From a marine gamma proteobacterium HTCC2143 (GTDB lineage Bacteria > Pseudomonadota > Gammaproteobacteria > Pseudomonadales > Dasaniaceae), in contig AAVT01000001.1 in assembly GCA_000169075.1 (NCBI GenBank), positions 310,001 to 374,000 of the forward strand: a stretch of 64,000 nt of DNA, read 5' to 3'. The position numbers and the translations under genes are program-made. The notes beneath the pieces were generated by a model. It ran no database searches and was not told where the DNA came from. It saw only the letters and a program-made list of their open reading frames with translations. Shown piece after piece: positions 26,876 through 36,180 of the stretch. The stretch's first letter is position 1; each line of letters opens with the position of its first letter.

Positions 26876-28096
26876 TCATCGCGATAATTTTCTCAGCAAA
26901 GCGCCTATTTGCAGCCACAGGGTTTTCGCTAAAAATATTGGTACGCCTAGAGGATGTTGTTTGATTTTTCTGGCCAGCAGCCGTTTTAGCGCTGCCGTAC
27001 CATCATAGTTGCCTTCACGTTGCCCGTGACCCGTGTGTATATCAATGGCGGGCATATCTATGACATCTAGGTTTAATGACAGCGTGAGGTTTTCTGTTTT
27101 GGGCAGCAGACATTCTTGGTCTGTGCAGGCCTGATAGCGCACCAATATATTGATATCAATACTGGGCACGTCAAGGGGCCGACACTCGCTGGCCAATTCG
27201 CCGGTTGCGTAAAATGGATAGATGAGATCTACCGTGCCATGCCAGACGTTTAACTCTGCAACGCCGGGCAGCGTTAACTTTTCTGTTGCAGGTAGCTCAG
27301 GGGGCATCACCATGAATCCCTCTGGCCCCGCTATTGTCACAGTTGTCGCAATCATACCGTCTGGTACCGGAGGGCCATAGATATGTATGCCATCTGGTAG
27401 TTCGAAACGCACCACTAAGTGCCTTACCACACCCTGTCTTACAGTGCCTTTGCCGCCATGAACTGCAACGGTGAGGGCAATGTCTTGGTCACCGCCTGTT
27501 GCCTGAGGAGCGTTCTCATCTAGGTTGAGTTGGCCTAATGCCGCGTCGATATAGAGTTCAGGGCTGTCGCGCTTTTTGTATGAGTCGTGAAAGAACTTGG
27601 CAACCACCACGCCCTCTTCATCTGTGACATATACGCCTGGGTATGGAATACCATACAGCAATGCATCGTTTCTGGTGACTTGTTCGTTGAGAATGCCGAA
27701 TTGCTTGATGACCTCTGAATCAATGTCAGAAAGTAATGGAAATAAAATACCTTGTCTCTCGCCGAATTCGCTCAGTGTTTCCTGATCGTCATAGGATATG
27801 GCGTAAAGACAAATGTCCTGTTCGGTAAATTTACCAAGTGCGTCGCGAAGCTCGCCGAGCTGCGTCCAACAGGGGGGTCACCAAACCGCTGATCGATAGA
27901 AAACCACTACCGATTTTCGACCCGCTCGATCGTTGTGGTAGTCCACTGGAGTGCCGTTTGCATTTGGCAGAGTAAAGTCTGGTAGCCGCTGGCCAATTTC
28001 TGGGCCTGTTGAATGTCCTTTGGGCAAGCCGGCTCGTCCTGGATGGCCCAAAGGCGCCGGTGCATCAAAGCCGTGATGGTCTCTCTCCACTACCAT
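26876..28096 (-). CDS. Redoxin-DsbD fusion selenoprotein (in-frame TGA = Sec73)
   Basis: 406 aa if TGA at 27880-27878 is read as selenocysteine. ATG 28096 has AGGA 8 nt upstream. Residues ~30-190 are an AhpC/TSA redoxin: IGQRLPDFTLPNANGTPVDY, then VVVFYRSAVW-U-PPCWTQLGELR, which places Sec at the peroxidatic/attacking Cys position with Cys76 as partner (UxxC), followed by ICLYAISYDDQETLSEFGER, ILFPLLSDIDSEVIKQFGIL and YVTDEEGVVVAKFFHDSY. Residues ~205-365 resemble the DsbD N-terminal (alpha) domain, with VRYQACTDQECLLPKTENL carrying its Cys pair. No signal peptide or membrane segment is obvious at the N-terminus. The frame is open on both sides of the TGA, so nonsense decay is unlikely. Role: thiol-disulfide or peroxide reduction. 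Confidence 0.88.
27846..27864 (-). promoter_or_regulatory. Putative bacterial SECIS hairpin of the redoxin-DsbD gene
   Basis: On the minus strand AGCTC-GGC-GAGCT forms a perfect 5-bp stem, extended by two further pairs after one mismatch (CGC...TCG). The 3-nt loop starts with G and begins 21 nt after the TGA. This fits the spacing and loop rules of bacterial SECIS elements. Confidence 0.6.
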
Positions 28097-28385
28097 AAAG
28101 TTGATCCTGCTTTTTTACCCAACGGCGTCTCATTCGTTGGATTTATTAATGGAAGTCATTATATTCTTTTCAAGGCGAGTAACAACCCGCATTTATGTCG
28201 CTGCACAATTTTGCTGCTTGCATTCACTCTCTTTCCTTGAGACGCCGCAACGAAAAGAATTAAATGCAGCCTGTGGCGGTATTAATGATGGAGCCGGGAA
28301 AGTTACCCTCCCCTTTTTAAAGTCGAATAACAGCTAGGGGATAAAAATATCAGCTATCGAACCCAACCAAGACGCGCTATGAGCA

Positions 28386-28511
28386 ATGACCGAACACAAT
28401 CCGGATAAACCGGTATGCATGTTTAATTTACTTAAGTACCGCGACACTGCTGCCACAGGCTTCGGTGTGGACGGTATGAGCGGGCCTAATACTCTCGCCC
28501 TGCCGAGATAG
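28386..28511 (+). pseudogene. DUF1330-like gene fragment
   Basis: ATG 28386 opens a 41-residue frame, MTEHNPDKPVCMFNLLKYRD, ending at a TAG after GMSGPNTLALPR. The start resembles DUF1330 proteins (P..MfNLLkfR..A...dG.sG..ay) but the rest of the family domain is missing. It is probably a remnant. Confidence 0.4.
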
Positions 28512-29333
28512 GCGAAAGTCTCCCACTGTTTACTACCACGACACAAATGACTCAGCAGCCAACATGAATGGTTGGGCCCCCGGCAGCGGCATGTCGCTTT
28601 TAGGATTAGTCGCTGTCGATTCTTCCCCAATCAGCACAGCAGGAAAACTCAACAATAGGGATAAATAACACGGCGTTACGAGGCTCATATCTCACATCCT
28701 CGAAGGCAACGATGATAAGAATAACGAGCACAGCATTCACTACGGCAGGTGCATAGCCGCCATTACTGTGCATAATTACAATAACGGGGGCAATAAATCC
28801 ATTGAAACGCTTCTATTCATCGGGCCCCTGATCGAACGCCGCACCACCCCTACGACTTACGGTAGCAATCTCCTCTATTGGCTTTCGTTTCAGGCGGTTT
28901 AAATGTTTGATAGGTTTTTTAAAGATATAACACAGGCACGCCATCGCGCCTACCTGAAAAGAAGTGCCGTGATTTAACCTGCGGCTCTTCCGGCCGCCTC
29001 ACGGCTGTTATAATACCGTTAAGCCTTCAGCAGTGACTATTCCCATAAAACACGGGGTAAAAAATTTACTATTGTAAATAAAGCTAATAACTGCCAATTT
29101 GATTTCGAAAATACTGGGTTACCAGTGAAATTAGCCCCTCAATTTGTTGATATTCTTGATCACCTGCGGCCCTATTCTTCACAATTGATAAATCGATCAA
29201 TAAGCTGAGGTATAGTCTGGTATAGTCTGGTATCAACCCCACCCACATGATTGGCTGCCGGACAGGCCTCCAGTGGCGGGAAAACCGTAAGGCGGTTCGG
29301 TCCCCACTCCAAACTCACATAATAGGTAACAAT
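28512..29333. other. ~820-bp region without a recognised gene
   Basis: No frame in this region looks coding. The only distinct structure is a short tandem repeat GGTATAGTCTGGTATAGTCTGG at 29208-29231 (TATAGTCTGG repeated). The last ~100 bp should contain the promoter of the SRPBCC gene. Confidence 0.5.
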
Positions 29334-29753
29334 ATGACCACAGTAGAAGTCATCGAAAAAATCGGTTCAAACGCGCAAGCAGTCTGGAATATTCTCGGCG
29401 ATTTTGGCGGCCTAAAGGCTGGAGGACACATCACGGAATTCTCCCTTGATGGCGAAGGTGTAGGTGCCGTTCGGACAATTACTATGGGAGGCACGAACAT
29501 CGTGGAGCGCCTCGAAGAATTCGACGCAGAAAACAGATCCCTCAAATACGCACTGCTTAACGATGACAGCCCTCTACCAGTCAGTCAGTACTCTGCGACT
29601 ATAGAAGTCATCAGTGACGGAGAAGATGCCTGCACGGTTAAATGGATAGGTTCATTTGAACCCAAAGGCGTACCGAAATGGTTAGCAACTAAAGCGGTCC
29701 GAAGCATTTACACTCGCGGCATAGCCCGAGCACGGGAAGAAACAGGAGGGTAA
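29334..29753 (+). CDS. SRPBCC (START/polyketide cyclase-like) family protein
   Basis: 139 aa from ATG 29334 (the frame is open 29 codons further up, without family residues). MTTVEVIEKIGSNAQAVWNILGDFGGL starts the helix-grip fold with the usual pattern of a strand followed by a helix ending in W..l.DFgg. GVGAVRTITMGGTNIVERLEEFDAENRSLKY and VSQYSATIEV are typical of the polyketide cyclase/dehydrase-2 subgroup that includes plant MLP/PR10-like proteins. It should bind a hydrophobic ligand; the ligand is unknown. Single gene. Confidence 0.85.
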   Translation: MTTVEVIEKIGSNAQAVWNILGDFGGLKAGGHITEFSLDGEGVGAVRTITMGGTNIVERLEEFDAENRSLKYALLNDDSPLPVSQYSATIEVISDGEDACTVKWIGSFEPKGVPKWLATKAVRSIYTRGIARAREETGG

Positions 29754-30215
29754 CGTCCTACCCACATGTTTCTTCAGCGCGCGCCTAAATGAAATAGCGG
29801 TTTGAGGGCAGAAAACAAATCATCTACCGACTTCTGATAGCTTGACCTGCTTGAGCGATAATGACTGAGACCAATACAGTAAGTGTATTGGCCGTCTTTA
29901 ACTGCATACAGAACACAACTCTGACAAGGATCTCAGTGATTTTTACTGGATCAGTGAGGCGGCTGTTATAGCTATTTATTTAACCCCATAATTGAGCCGT
30001 TAACCCTGATACTACTCTCTACTCACTGCTCATAGTTAACTGGGTAAGCGCGTGTGGGCCGCCAGAAAAGGCGCCCCGTCTTAAAGCGATAGAATATCGC
30101 CACACTCCCTCTAATTTTTAGTCGAGGCGTTTTACTTCCGTTGACCCTCGCAGTTCTGCTGAGTGATTGGCCGACGTCAAAACGTAAACGTCACGCCAAT
30201 AACGATTACTGATAT
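29754..30215. other. ~460-bp region without a recognised gene
   Basis: Convergent space between the SRPBCC gene (plus) and waaG (minus). I see no ORF of family character. AGTGTATTGGCC/GGTCTCAGTCATT-type short matches near 29870-29890 are too weak to call. Confidence 0.4.
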
Positions 30216-31337
30216 CTAGCTCTGCAACACAAATCCTTCCAACAGCTCAGCTACGTGGTTAGATAAATCATAGATATCGGCGGTCTCCGAAAATCTCCTC
30301 CCTTTATCAAACCAAATATCCCGAGGTTCGCAGAGTAATGACGCTAGATTCTTATTAAAACTGGATTGATCAAAAGGCGACGCATCAACAACGCCCATAC
30401 CCTCATCTGCGACATAATATGCGTAGCCACATACATCGGTTGTTAAAACAGGCAACCCAGACACCATAGCCTCAAGTAATACCGTCCCAGTATTTTCAAA
30501 ATAGGCAGGATGAATAAGTAGATCGCTACCCATTAAAAACCGGTTTGCATCATCTCGCCCGGAAAAAAACGTGATCATAGACTCGACATTAAGCTTTTTG
30601 GCAAGCTTAATAAATGATGCAGGATTATCCTTGCCAACCACAAACAATTTAGTGTTAGCTTTTTCCTTATCTGAGAGCCCACTTAGCGCCCTAATAGATC
30701 TATCGAGGCCCTTTGTTTTAAAACCTGACCCCAGAGCAAGCAGTAATTTTTCGTCAGGTTGAATATCAAATTCTTCTCTAAACTGAGTTCTTACTGCCAA
30801 ATAATTGTTGGGTAGAATTCTATTTTTGGCGATTCCTGGTGGCAGTAAGTGTAGCCTTTGATCCGGCGTTTTATAATAGCGTTGAAATTTCGACTTCTCT
30901 TTTTCTGCGATCAATAGAACCTGCGTTGTAGACTCTCGAGAAAACACTGCACTTTCATATTTAAGTGATTCCCTAGCACGCTTTGTCAATCGATAGAGTA
31001 GACCTTTCTTTTCATAGGCCTTGGTTGCAAAACAGGAATCTGCCGCATAGTAGACGTCGAGCCCCGGCATCTTATTAAATCCAAACACTAAATCAAAATC
31101 TGCCTTCGCTAAACGTTCTTGCACACCCTCATAAAATGACCGATTACGCCGCTGATTTGTAAAGCCCGTAATATTAACGATATTCACTGAAATGTTTTCA
31201 GGGCTATCACCTTCCCACAGGCCACAGAAAACCTCGACAGTATGACCACGGTTCATACACGCTTTCGCTATAGCTAACATGTCGCGCTGGAGCCCTCCAA
31301 ACGGAAAGTATTTAAAGAGGCAAAACGCCATTTTCAT
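30216..31337 (-). CDS. waaG: Lipopolysaccharide core glucosyltransferase I, GT4
   Basis: 373 aa, nearly the length of E. coli WaaG (374). It adds the first glucose to heptose II of the LPS inner core, on the cytoplasmic face of the inner membrane. Signature features: MKMAFCLFKYFPFGGLQRDM at the N-terminus, FGFNKMPGLDVYYAADSCF, which is near-diagnostic for WaaG, LLPPGIAKNRILPNN, and the C-terminal donor-site segment FENTGTVLLEAMVSGLPVLTTDVCGY. It is the last gene of a waaP - kinase - waaG series on the minus strand (34 bp from the preceding gene), so the set should decorate and phosphorylate the core together. Confidence 0.92.
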   Translation of the reverse strand: MKMAFCLFKYFPFGGLQRDMLAIAKACMNRGHTVEVFCGLWEGDSPENISVNIVNITGFTNQRRNRSFYEGVQERLAKADFDLVFGFNKMPGLDVYYAADSCFATKAYEKKGLLYRLTKRARESLKYESAVFSRESTTQVLLIAEKEKSKFQRYYKTPDQRLHLLPPGIAKNRILPNNYLAVRTQFREEFDIQPDEKLLLALGSGFKTKGLDRSIRALSGLSDKEKANTKLFVVGKDNPASFIKLAKKLNVESMITFFSGRDDANRFLMGSDLLIHPAYFENTGTVLLEAMVSGLPVLTTDVCGYAYYVADEGMGVVDASPFDQSSFNKNLASLLCEPRDIWFDKGRRFSETADIYDLSNHVAELLEGFVLQS

Positions 31338-31370
31338 AGTTTAAACCCGCTCTTAAATTGCAAAAAAAAA

Positions 31371-32759
31371 TTAGGTATTTACACAACGTTTTACAATTTC
31401 GCTGATCTCATTATCATCTTGCCAGTTTTTTAGCAGTCTTTGGCTGTCTTTTCTAAAGCCCTTCCCAGATTTTTTCTGAGACAAATTGAGTTGCACCGCA
31501 TCTAAGTCTGTCACCCAAAGGCTGCTCCCAACCACCAATAGATTTGTAGCCTTCATATCGCCATGTGAAAAACGGTAACGCTGCATCATTTGAAAGAGAT
31601 ACGACAAATCCACAAGATAGCCAGAATTTTCGTCCGAAGCAGATATTTTATCCTTTAGATCAACACCCTTCACATATTCAGCGATAAAATAGGCTTCTCG
31701 CTTTAAACCACCGCGATTTGTCTCTAAGAACGCGACGGGCTTTGGCGTATGAATGCCGATCATAGTCAACCAATTAGCTGCCAGCCAAGATATTTTTGCT
31801 CTGCTGGCCCTAAACTGCCTCTTCAACAAAACAAGCAGATTTTTTTGATTGTAGCGTTTGATAACATAGGCCTTATTTTCAAGCTCCACCAGACTAACAG
31901 TAGAGCTGTTACCTAGTTTCAATGGCTCGCCGTTTTCCATTAGTTTATCAATATCATTATCTAACAAGTGCGCAACTACACCATGGTATTCTCGCTGTTG
32001 CATACCCGTATAACCCGCTTTGCTGATCGTCTGGTATTGCGTGCAATCACGCATCGTTTTTGACAGCGCTTTATCAAAACGCTTTTTTTGAATCTGTAAC
32101 AATAAATCTCGGAATTGTTGAGTATCTATTTTCTGATCGGCAAAATCGGCGCAATAATAATCTATTAACTCTGTCAATGAGCCAATATTACAATCATAAA
32201 ATTGCGCCAAAAAAAGCGCGACGTTCTCTCTAAATTCTTTAGCATGTTTTACTTTTCTTACGGTCGCCGTATCAATTGCCACCAAACCATTATCATTGAA
32301 AATAAAATTACCTAAATGAATATCATGCTGAATGAGCTTCGCTTGATGGAACTCTTTCAGCATATTAAAAGCTGCCAAAAACCAATCTTCTTTATCGACT
32401 AGCGCAAACTCTTGCCGCTGATAACGCTTTGAGAGATCTTCGCCATCGACAAATTGATAGACTAATATGGCAACACTAGGATCAATAATCTGCCATAGAA
32501 TCGGTGCCGTCTTGATCGCCGCCTCATCGAGCAATTTCAAGCCTTCAATCTCTCGACGCGCTTCACGCACCTTACTACCGAGGAAGCACTTAATAACGAC
32601 ACTCTTGCCATTAGCAAAGCCTCGATAAACATAACGCTTACCTTTTATCTCTCGAAGAAGCTCAGTTAACTCTAAACCTACACCGTTAACGAAAGGTATT
32701 CCCGCGGGTAACATGCCGCTGTCAATTATTTTTGTCAAATGATTCTTATCAATCTTCAT
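31371..32759 (-). CDS. Two-domain lipopolysaccharide kinase (InaA/WaaY-like tandem)
   Basis: 462 aa containing two kinase-like units of the LPS kinase superfamily. Unit 1: Lys57 in SVVIKCF, catalytic loop QHDIHLGNF (Asp146, Asn151) and a metal Asp163 in AIDTATV. Unit 2: Lys301 in AYVIKRYN, SHGDMKATNLL (Asp401, Asn406) and Asp418 in VTDLDAV. The halves are only distantly similar, and both keep the catalytic residues. Single-domain WaaY/InaA enzymes are about half this length, so this is a fusion or tandem. The start overlaps the waaP stop by 4 bp (ATGA). It probably phosphorylates core heptose or Kdo residues. Confidence 0.8.
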   Translation of the reverse strand: MKIDKNHLTKIIDSGMLPAGIPFVNGVGLELTELLREIKGKRYVYRGFANGKSVVIKCFLGSKVREARREIEGLKLLDEAAIKTAPILWQIIDPSVAILVYQFVDGEDLSKRYQRQEFALVDKEDWFLAAFNMLKEFHQAKLIQHDIHLGNFIFNDNGLVAIDTATVRKVKHAKEFRENVALFLAQFYDCNIGSLTELIDYYCADFADQKIDTQQFRDLLLQIQKKRFDKALSKTMRDCTQYQTISKAGYTGMQQREYHGVVAHLLDNDIDKLMENGEPLKLGNSSTVSLVELENKAYVIKRYNQKNLLVLLKRQFRASRAKISWLAANWLTMIGIHTPKPVAFLETNRGGLKREAYFIAEYVKGVDLKDKISASDENSGYLVDLSYLFQMMQRYRFSHGDMKATNLLVVGSSLWVTDLDAVQLNLSQKKSGKGFRKDSQRLLKNWQDDNEISEIVKRCVNT

Positions 32760-33595
32760 CGATACAGCCTTTTGACAAAAACCGGGGGAGCTCGATTAAA
32801 GTCCTTCGCATATAGCGACAGCGCTTTCTGCATTACCTTCGACCAAAAGTCACCATTCTCTTGCAGTTCAACACGCCAACATCGACCACTATAATGACTA
32901 ATAAAACGGTAGCAGTCTCGTGAGGTGAGACCTATATCAAAGGCTGAAAAGAATAACCCCGCAACATCTTTCAACAACCAGCGAGGAGGAACACCACCAC
33001 TCCGAATTTGAGCTCGATGCAGATCAATAAGCGATATGCGTCTATCTTTAATAGCAATGGAGGGCGTGTCGTCCATCAAGAAATGACAGAGATAAAAGTC
33101 CCGATGATTCATACCCGATGAGTGCATTTTGGCAGCCATGCTTGCCACTCTTTGCAGTAACATCTGCTTATCCGTAAATTCAGGGGTAGAATCAACCCAA
33201 GGGCGACAAAGGTCTTCGAGACTTATCGTATTAACTAGATCTTCCGTAATAATAAAAGAGAAGCGCTGAGCCGGATTGATTCCCCATTCGCCATGAGCAA
33301 CTGCCTTCATAGTATCGACATGCTGCGTTTCTAAATGATAGATAGCCTGCCATTCATTCTTGGCACTGACGATCGGCAGACGAAATGAAACTAGATTTTT
33401 AAAGATCTCGCCCCAACCAATACCATAATGTCGCTTAAGGAAATAGGAGTTACCAGCAACTTCAAACCGAAGGGTAGTACGACCCTCTAGTTGCCGGAAA
33501 ACTTCACCATCGATCTTGCCAATCTTGTCAGGGATAGAGCCCTGACAGTAATCAGGGAAATGGAATTCTTCCGAGATATAACAGGATGACGTCAT
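32756..33595 (-). CDS. waaP: Lipopolysaccharide core heptose(I) kinase
   Basis: 279 aa from ATG 33595, which has GGAG 8 nt upstream (the in-frame ATG at 33616 lacks a site). WaaP phosphorylates heptose I of the inner core, which stabilises the outer membrane. Kinase features in order: SYFLKRHYGIGWGEIFKNL with the ATP-binding Lys, a Glu-containing SAKNEWQAIYHLE, FSFIITEDL, catalytic loop MNHRDFYLCHFLMD, and ISLIDLHRAQIR with the metal-binding Asp. These are hallmark WaaP stretches (HRDfYlcHFl, liDLHR.q.R). First gene of the waaP-kinase-waaG operon. Confidence 0.93.
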   Translation of the reverse strand: MTSSCYISEEFHFPDYCQGSIPDKIGKIDGEVFRQLEGRTTLRFEVAGNSYFLKRHYGIGWGEIFKNLVSFRLPIVSAKNEWQAIYHLETQHVDTMKAVAHGEWGINPAQRFSFIITEDLVNTISLEDLCRPWVDSTPEFTDKQMLLQRVASMAAKMHSSGMNHRDFYLCHFLMDDTPSIAIKDRRISLIDLHRAQIRSGGVPPRWLLKDVAGLFFSAFDIGLTSRDCYRFISHYSGRCWRVELQENGDFWSKVMQKALSLYAKDFNRAPPVFVKRLYR

Positions 33596-34592
33596 CCGTT
33601 TATCTCCGCCTTGCAACCATGCTGACGGCGTTTTGGCGGGAGCCTTGAGTGACGAAATCCCACAAAGGAATCTACTAAAACTGCTGTAATATTCATGGTC
33701 TTGTCAATTTTCATAGCTTTATCAATCGGCATACATTTGAATGAATTTAGAGACTGCTATGACCTATGGCATTTTCGATAAAATCGATAACAGCTGCTGG
33801 AAAACACTATCGGGGGTAAACGGTCGAAACACCTTTAGCGCAATTGTAGCCCCCAGTTATCTGGCCGCGGTGGCTTCTGCTGCAGCCCGGTGAGCCCACC
33901 TCTTACCATGGGGCACCCATTAATTTAGACCTAGCCAAACCGTACAACGAAACCGTAGGTTTATCTGCCGCTGCAGCCAGAACACCGCGACCCGTATCAA
34001 CGACGACAACACCTGAAGTCTTGTTAATGACTGACGCGACACTCTTCAAAATGAGCTTTGGCAACACTTGGGTTTGAGTATAGCAAGAATCGACGCCCCT
34101 ATTTCGATCAATCTACTACAAGATAGCGGCTACAGGCAATCGACAGGCTCGTGCTTTGAAGGGCTTATTATGTTTCACAATCAAACTCAGGAATCATAAT
34201 CGGACAGTTTTTTACTTAGAACCAGCCTGGTCCATCAGCGAGGAGACCATTTATTGTTAATAGGTGGCTCTATCAGTCTTCGAGAATTATCCAGATTGGG
34301 CCGGTCCAAGCTCGCTCGCTATTGGTTGACGTTACTAGGGGTAACGCTTTCGGGCAAAGAAGATGGGAATATGATTTTTATCACACTGACATTTTCGGTA
34401 GGAAAAACAAGAAATTTAACTGGATAAAGTTTTTCGAAAATCCAATAGGAGCAAGCGATGTAACTTCATGTATTGCTATCGCTCGGCCGAAATCCATCGC
34501 AGGATGGGATCTTTTTACAAAACTCTGGCCAAATCTATTGCCATAAAAATTATTAGACGGTAAAGCGTGGCAATCATGCTCAGTATTGAGTA
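33596..34592. other. ~1-kb region of remnants and a repeat copy
   Basis: Between waaP and a truncated acetyltransferase. Short open stretches at 33892-34080 (ending GNTWV) and 34322-34546 (plus strand, TTG start, RRWEYDFYHTDIFGRKN...) match no family I know. They may be gene debris. The repeat copy at 34090-34145 lies between them. Confidence 0.4.
34090..34160 (+). repeat. Dispersed repeat, consensus-like copy
   Basis: CGACGCCCCTATTTCGATCAATC followed by TACTACAAGATAGCGGCTACAGGCAATCGACAGGCT; this is one of the closest copies to the consensus. Confidence 0.85.
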
Positions 34593-34900
34593 GTTAGTGG
34601 ACTTATGGAGGGGCACACAATAGGTATATAGTCCTTACAAAGCCTCCCGCCAGTGGCAAAAACTTTGCTGCTCTCCAAAACCCCACAATAGGCACAGATG
34701 GAAAATCTGTAAAACCTATTACTATTGGACATAACGTTTCTATTGGCGTCAATTCCTGTATCGTAGGAAGTGAGCTACACCTTGGCAGTAATGTAGCTAT
34801 TGGAGCTATGAGTTTTGTTAACAAAAATATTCCAGATAACTCCACTTACACAGCTCTCAAATCCCCCAAGTCCTCGTTCAAGAGCCCACAAAATGAATGA
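34593..34900 (+). pseudogene. Hexapeptide-repeat acyltransferase, 3' fragment
   Basis: A plus-strand frame bounded by a TAG at ~34590 reads NPTIGTDGKSVKPITIGHNV, SIGVNSCIVGSELHLGSNVA and IGAMSFVNKNIPDNSTYTAL, ending in a TGA at 34898-34900. The I-G-x-x-V/x hexapeptide turns are those of a left-handed beta-helix, as in serine O-acetyltransferase (CysE-like) and sugar acetyltransferases. The N-terminal domain and a start codon are missing, so only the helix end remains. The stop overlaps the start of the glycosyltransferase gene, showing that the two were once an operon for glycan or LPS modification. Confidence 0.65.
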
Positions 34901-35792
34901 AGCTACACCACTATTCTCCGCTATCATCCCCTGTTACAACTATGGAGATCGTATATCAAGAGCCATAGATTCAGTGACTTTCCAAGCCGGCAACGACTGC
35001 GAAATTATCGTCATCAACGATGGCTCTACCGATAACAGCGCGTCGATATTAAAAGACTTATACACACGCGGTGAGAACTTTTCTTATTTCAATAAAACCA
35101 ATGGCGGCGCTGCCAGCGCAAGAAATTACGGCATTGACAAGTGCCGTGGGCGCTACCTCATCTTTCTCGACGCCGATGACGAAATGGCGCAAGGCGCTCT
35201 CGACGCCCTAAGAGAAGCTATTCAACAGCAACCCGATATTGATGTTTGGGCCGGTGCTCACTCCAATATTTTCCCCGACGGCAATGAGACGAAAGCCTCA
35301 GAACCTAATTTTTCTCAAACTGGCTACCTGCGCTTACACGACTACATCAATAAAAAAGTTAGCTTAGTCAACGGAGCTCTCGCTAGCAAACGTTATATTT
35401 TTGATAAAATCCGTTACCCGGAAGATCTCAAAAACAGCGAAGATATCCCTGTCTTTGCTCAGTCCGTAGCTCTTTTCAAGTGCCAATCTTTAGCAGCCAA
35501 CATGGTTCGCATAAACAAGCATAGAGACAGCCTCCGCCATAACCTTGACTTCCTAATCCAGGGCCACCTTCACGTCGTCGACCACACTTTTCGAGAAGAG
35601 CTTTTTCCCAAAGAATTAATGGTTCTAAAAAGGAGTTATCTCAGCCAGCGTTGCCTTTCTTTATCTAGGATACTTATCAAAGCCGGGCAAAAACAACAAG
35701 GCCGAGCCTTTTTCCATCAGGCGGTAAAAGCTCGTAAAAGCGCTATCCTAAAATGGCCATACTTGAAAAATTACCTGCGGTCATTCCTGTAG
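34893..35792 (+). CDS. Glycosyltransferase family 2
   Basis: 299 aa from ATG 34893; the longer frame from 34815 lies inside the acyltransferase fragment. GT-A fold signatures: FSAIIPCYNYGDRISRAIDS, EIIVINDGSTDNSASIL (Asp43), NGGAASARNYG, and the DxD metal motif in FLDADDE (93-96). It transfers a sugar from an NDP donor, probably to an LPS or capsule acceptor given waaG/waaP upstream and FkbM nearby. No membrane segment is present. The acceptor is unknown. Confidence 0.9.
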   Translation: MNEATPLFSAIIPCYNYGDRISRAIDSVTFQAGNDCEIIVINDGSTDNSASILKDLYTRGENFSYFNKTNGGAASARNYGIDKCRGRYLIFLDADDEMAQGALDALREAIQQQPDIDVWAGAHSNIFPDGNETKASEPNFSQTGYLRLHDYINKKVSLVNGALASKRYIFDKIRYPEDLKNSEDIPVFAQSVALFKCQSLAANMVRINKHRDSLRHNLDFLIQGHLHVVDHTFREELFPKELMVLKRSYLSQRCLSLSRILIKAGQKQQGRAFFHQAVKARKSAILKWPYLKNYLRSFL

Positions 35793-36180
35793 AAGTAAAC
35801 TCCTGCCGGAGGCCCAACTGATGCCAATTAAATCTCGGCCCGAGCATAGGAGGTATTAACGCCCCCTAACATTCGTCAATCTACTATAAGATAGCGAGTA
35901 CAGGTAATCGCCCCACTATTACTAGTACTCACTGGTACAATTAGCTGAACGATTCTAAAATAATTACGCCCCCTTTTTTAATTGGGGGAACCACTGCAAC
36001 GAACGCACCACTTTTACAGTCAGCGAGATTTATTTAAAAACAGGTAGGAAATCGGCCGATTTTTAGACTTAGAAATGGATTTTAAGGGCTGTTGATGTTT
36101 CGGTTATTATAGCTATAGGGAACAGTACTGCTACGAAATATACGGAGGCCGCTCTATTTTTAAATAGCGCGGACGCTCAG
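35793..36180. other. Intergenic region with a repeat copy
   Basis: The region between the glycosyltransferase (plus) and FkbM (minus) genes contains the repeat at 35850-35925 and otherwise no recognised feature. Confidence 0.5.
35850..35925 (+). repeat. Dispersed repeat copy
   Basis: GGAGGTATTAACGCCCCCTAAC, then ATTCGTCAATCTACTATAAGATAGCGAGTACAGGTAATCG, and ACTATTACTAGTACTC. Core differs from the consensus in about five positions but keeps the 5' GGNNGTATTAAC block and the 3' TAGTACTC block. Confidence 0.8.

Noticed and set aside
27535..28240. Several overlapping plus- and minus-strand ORFs around the DsbD-type gene
   Set aside because: They are shadows of the selenoprotein frame and show no family similarity.
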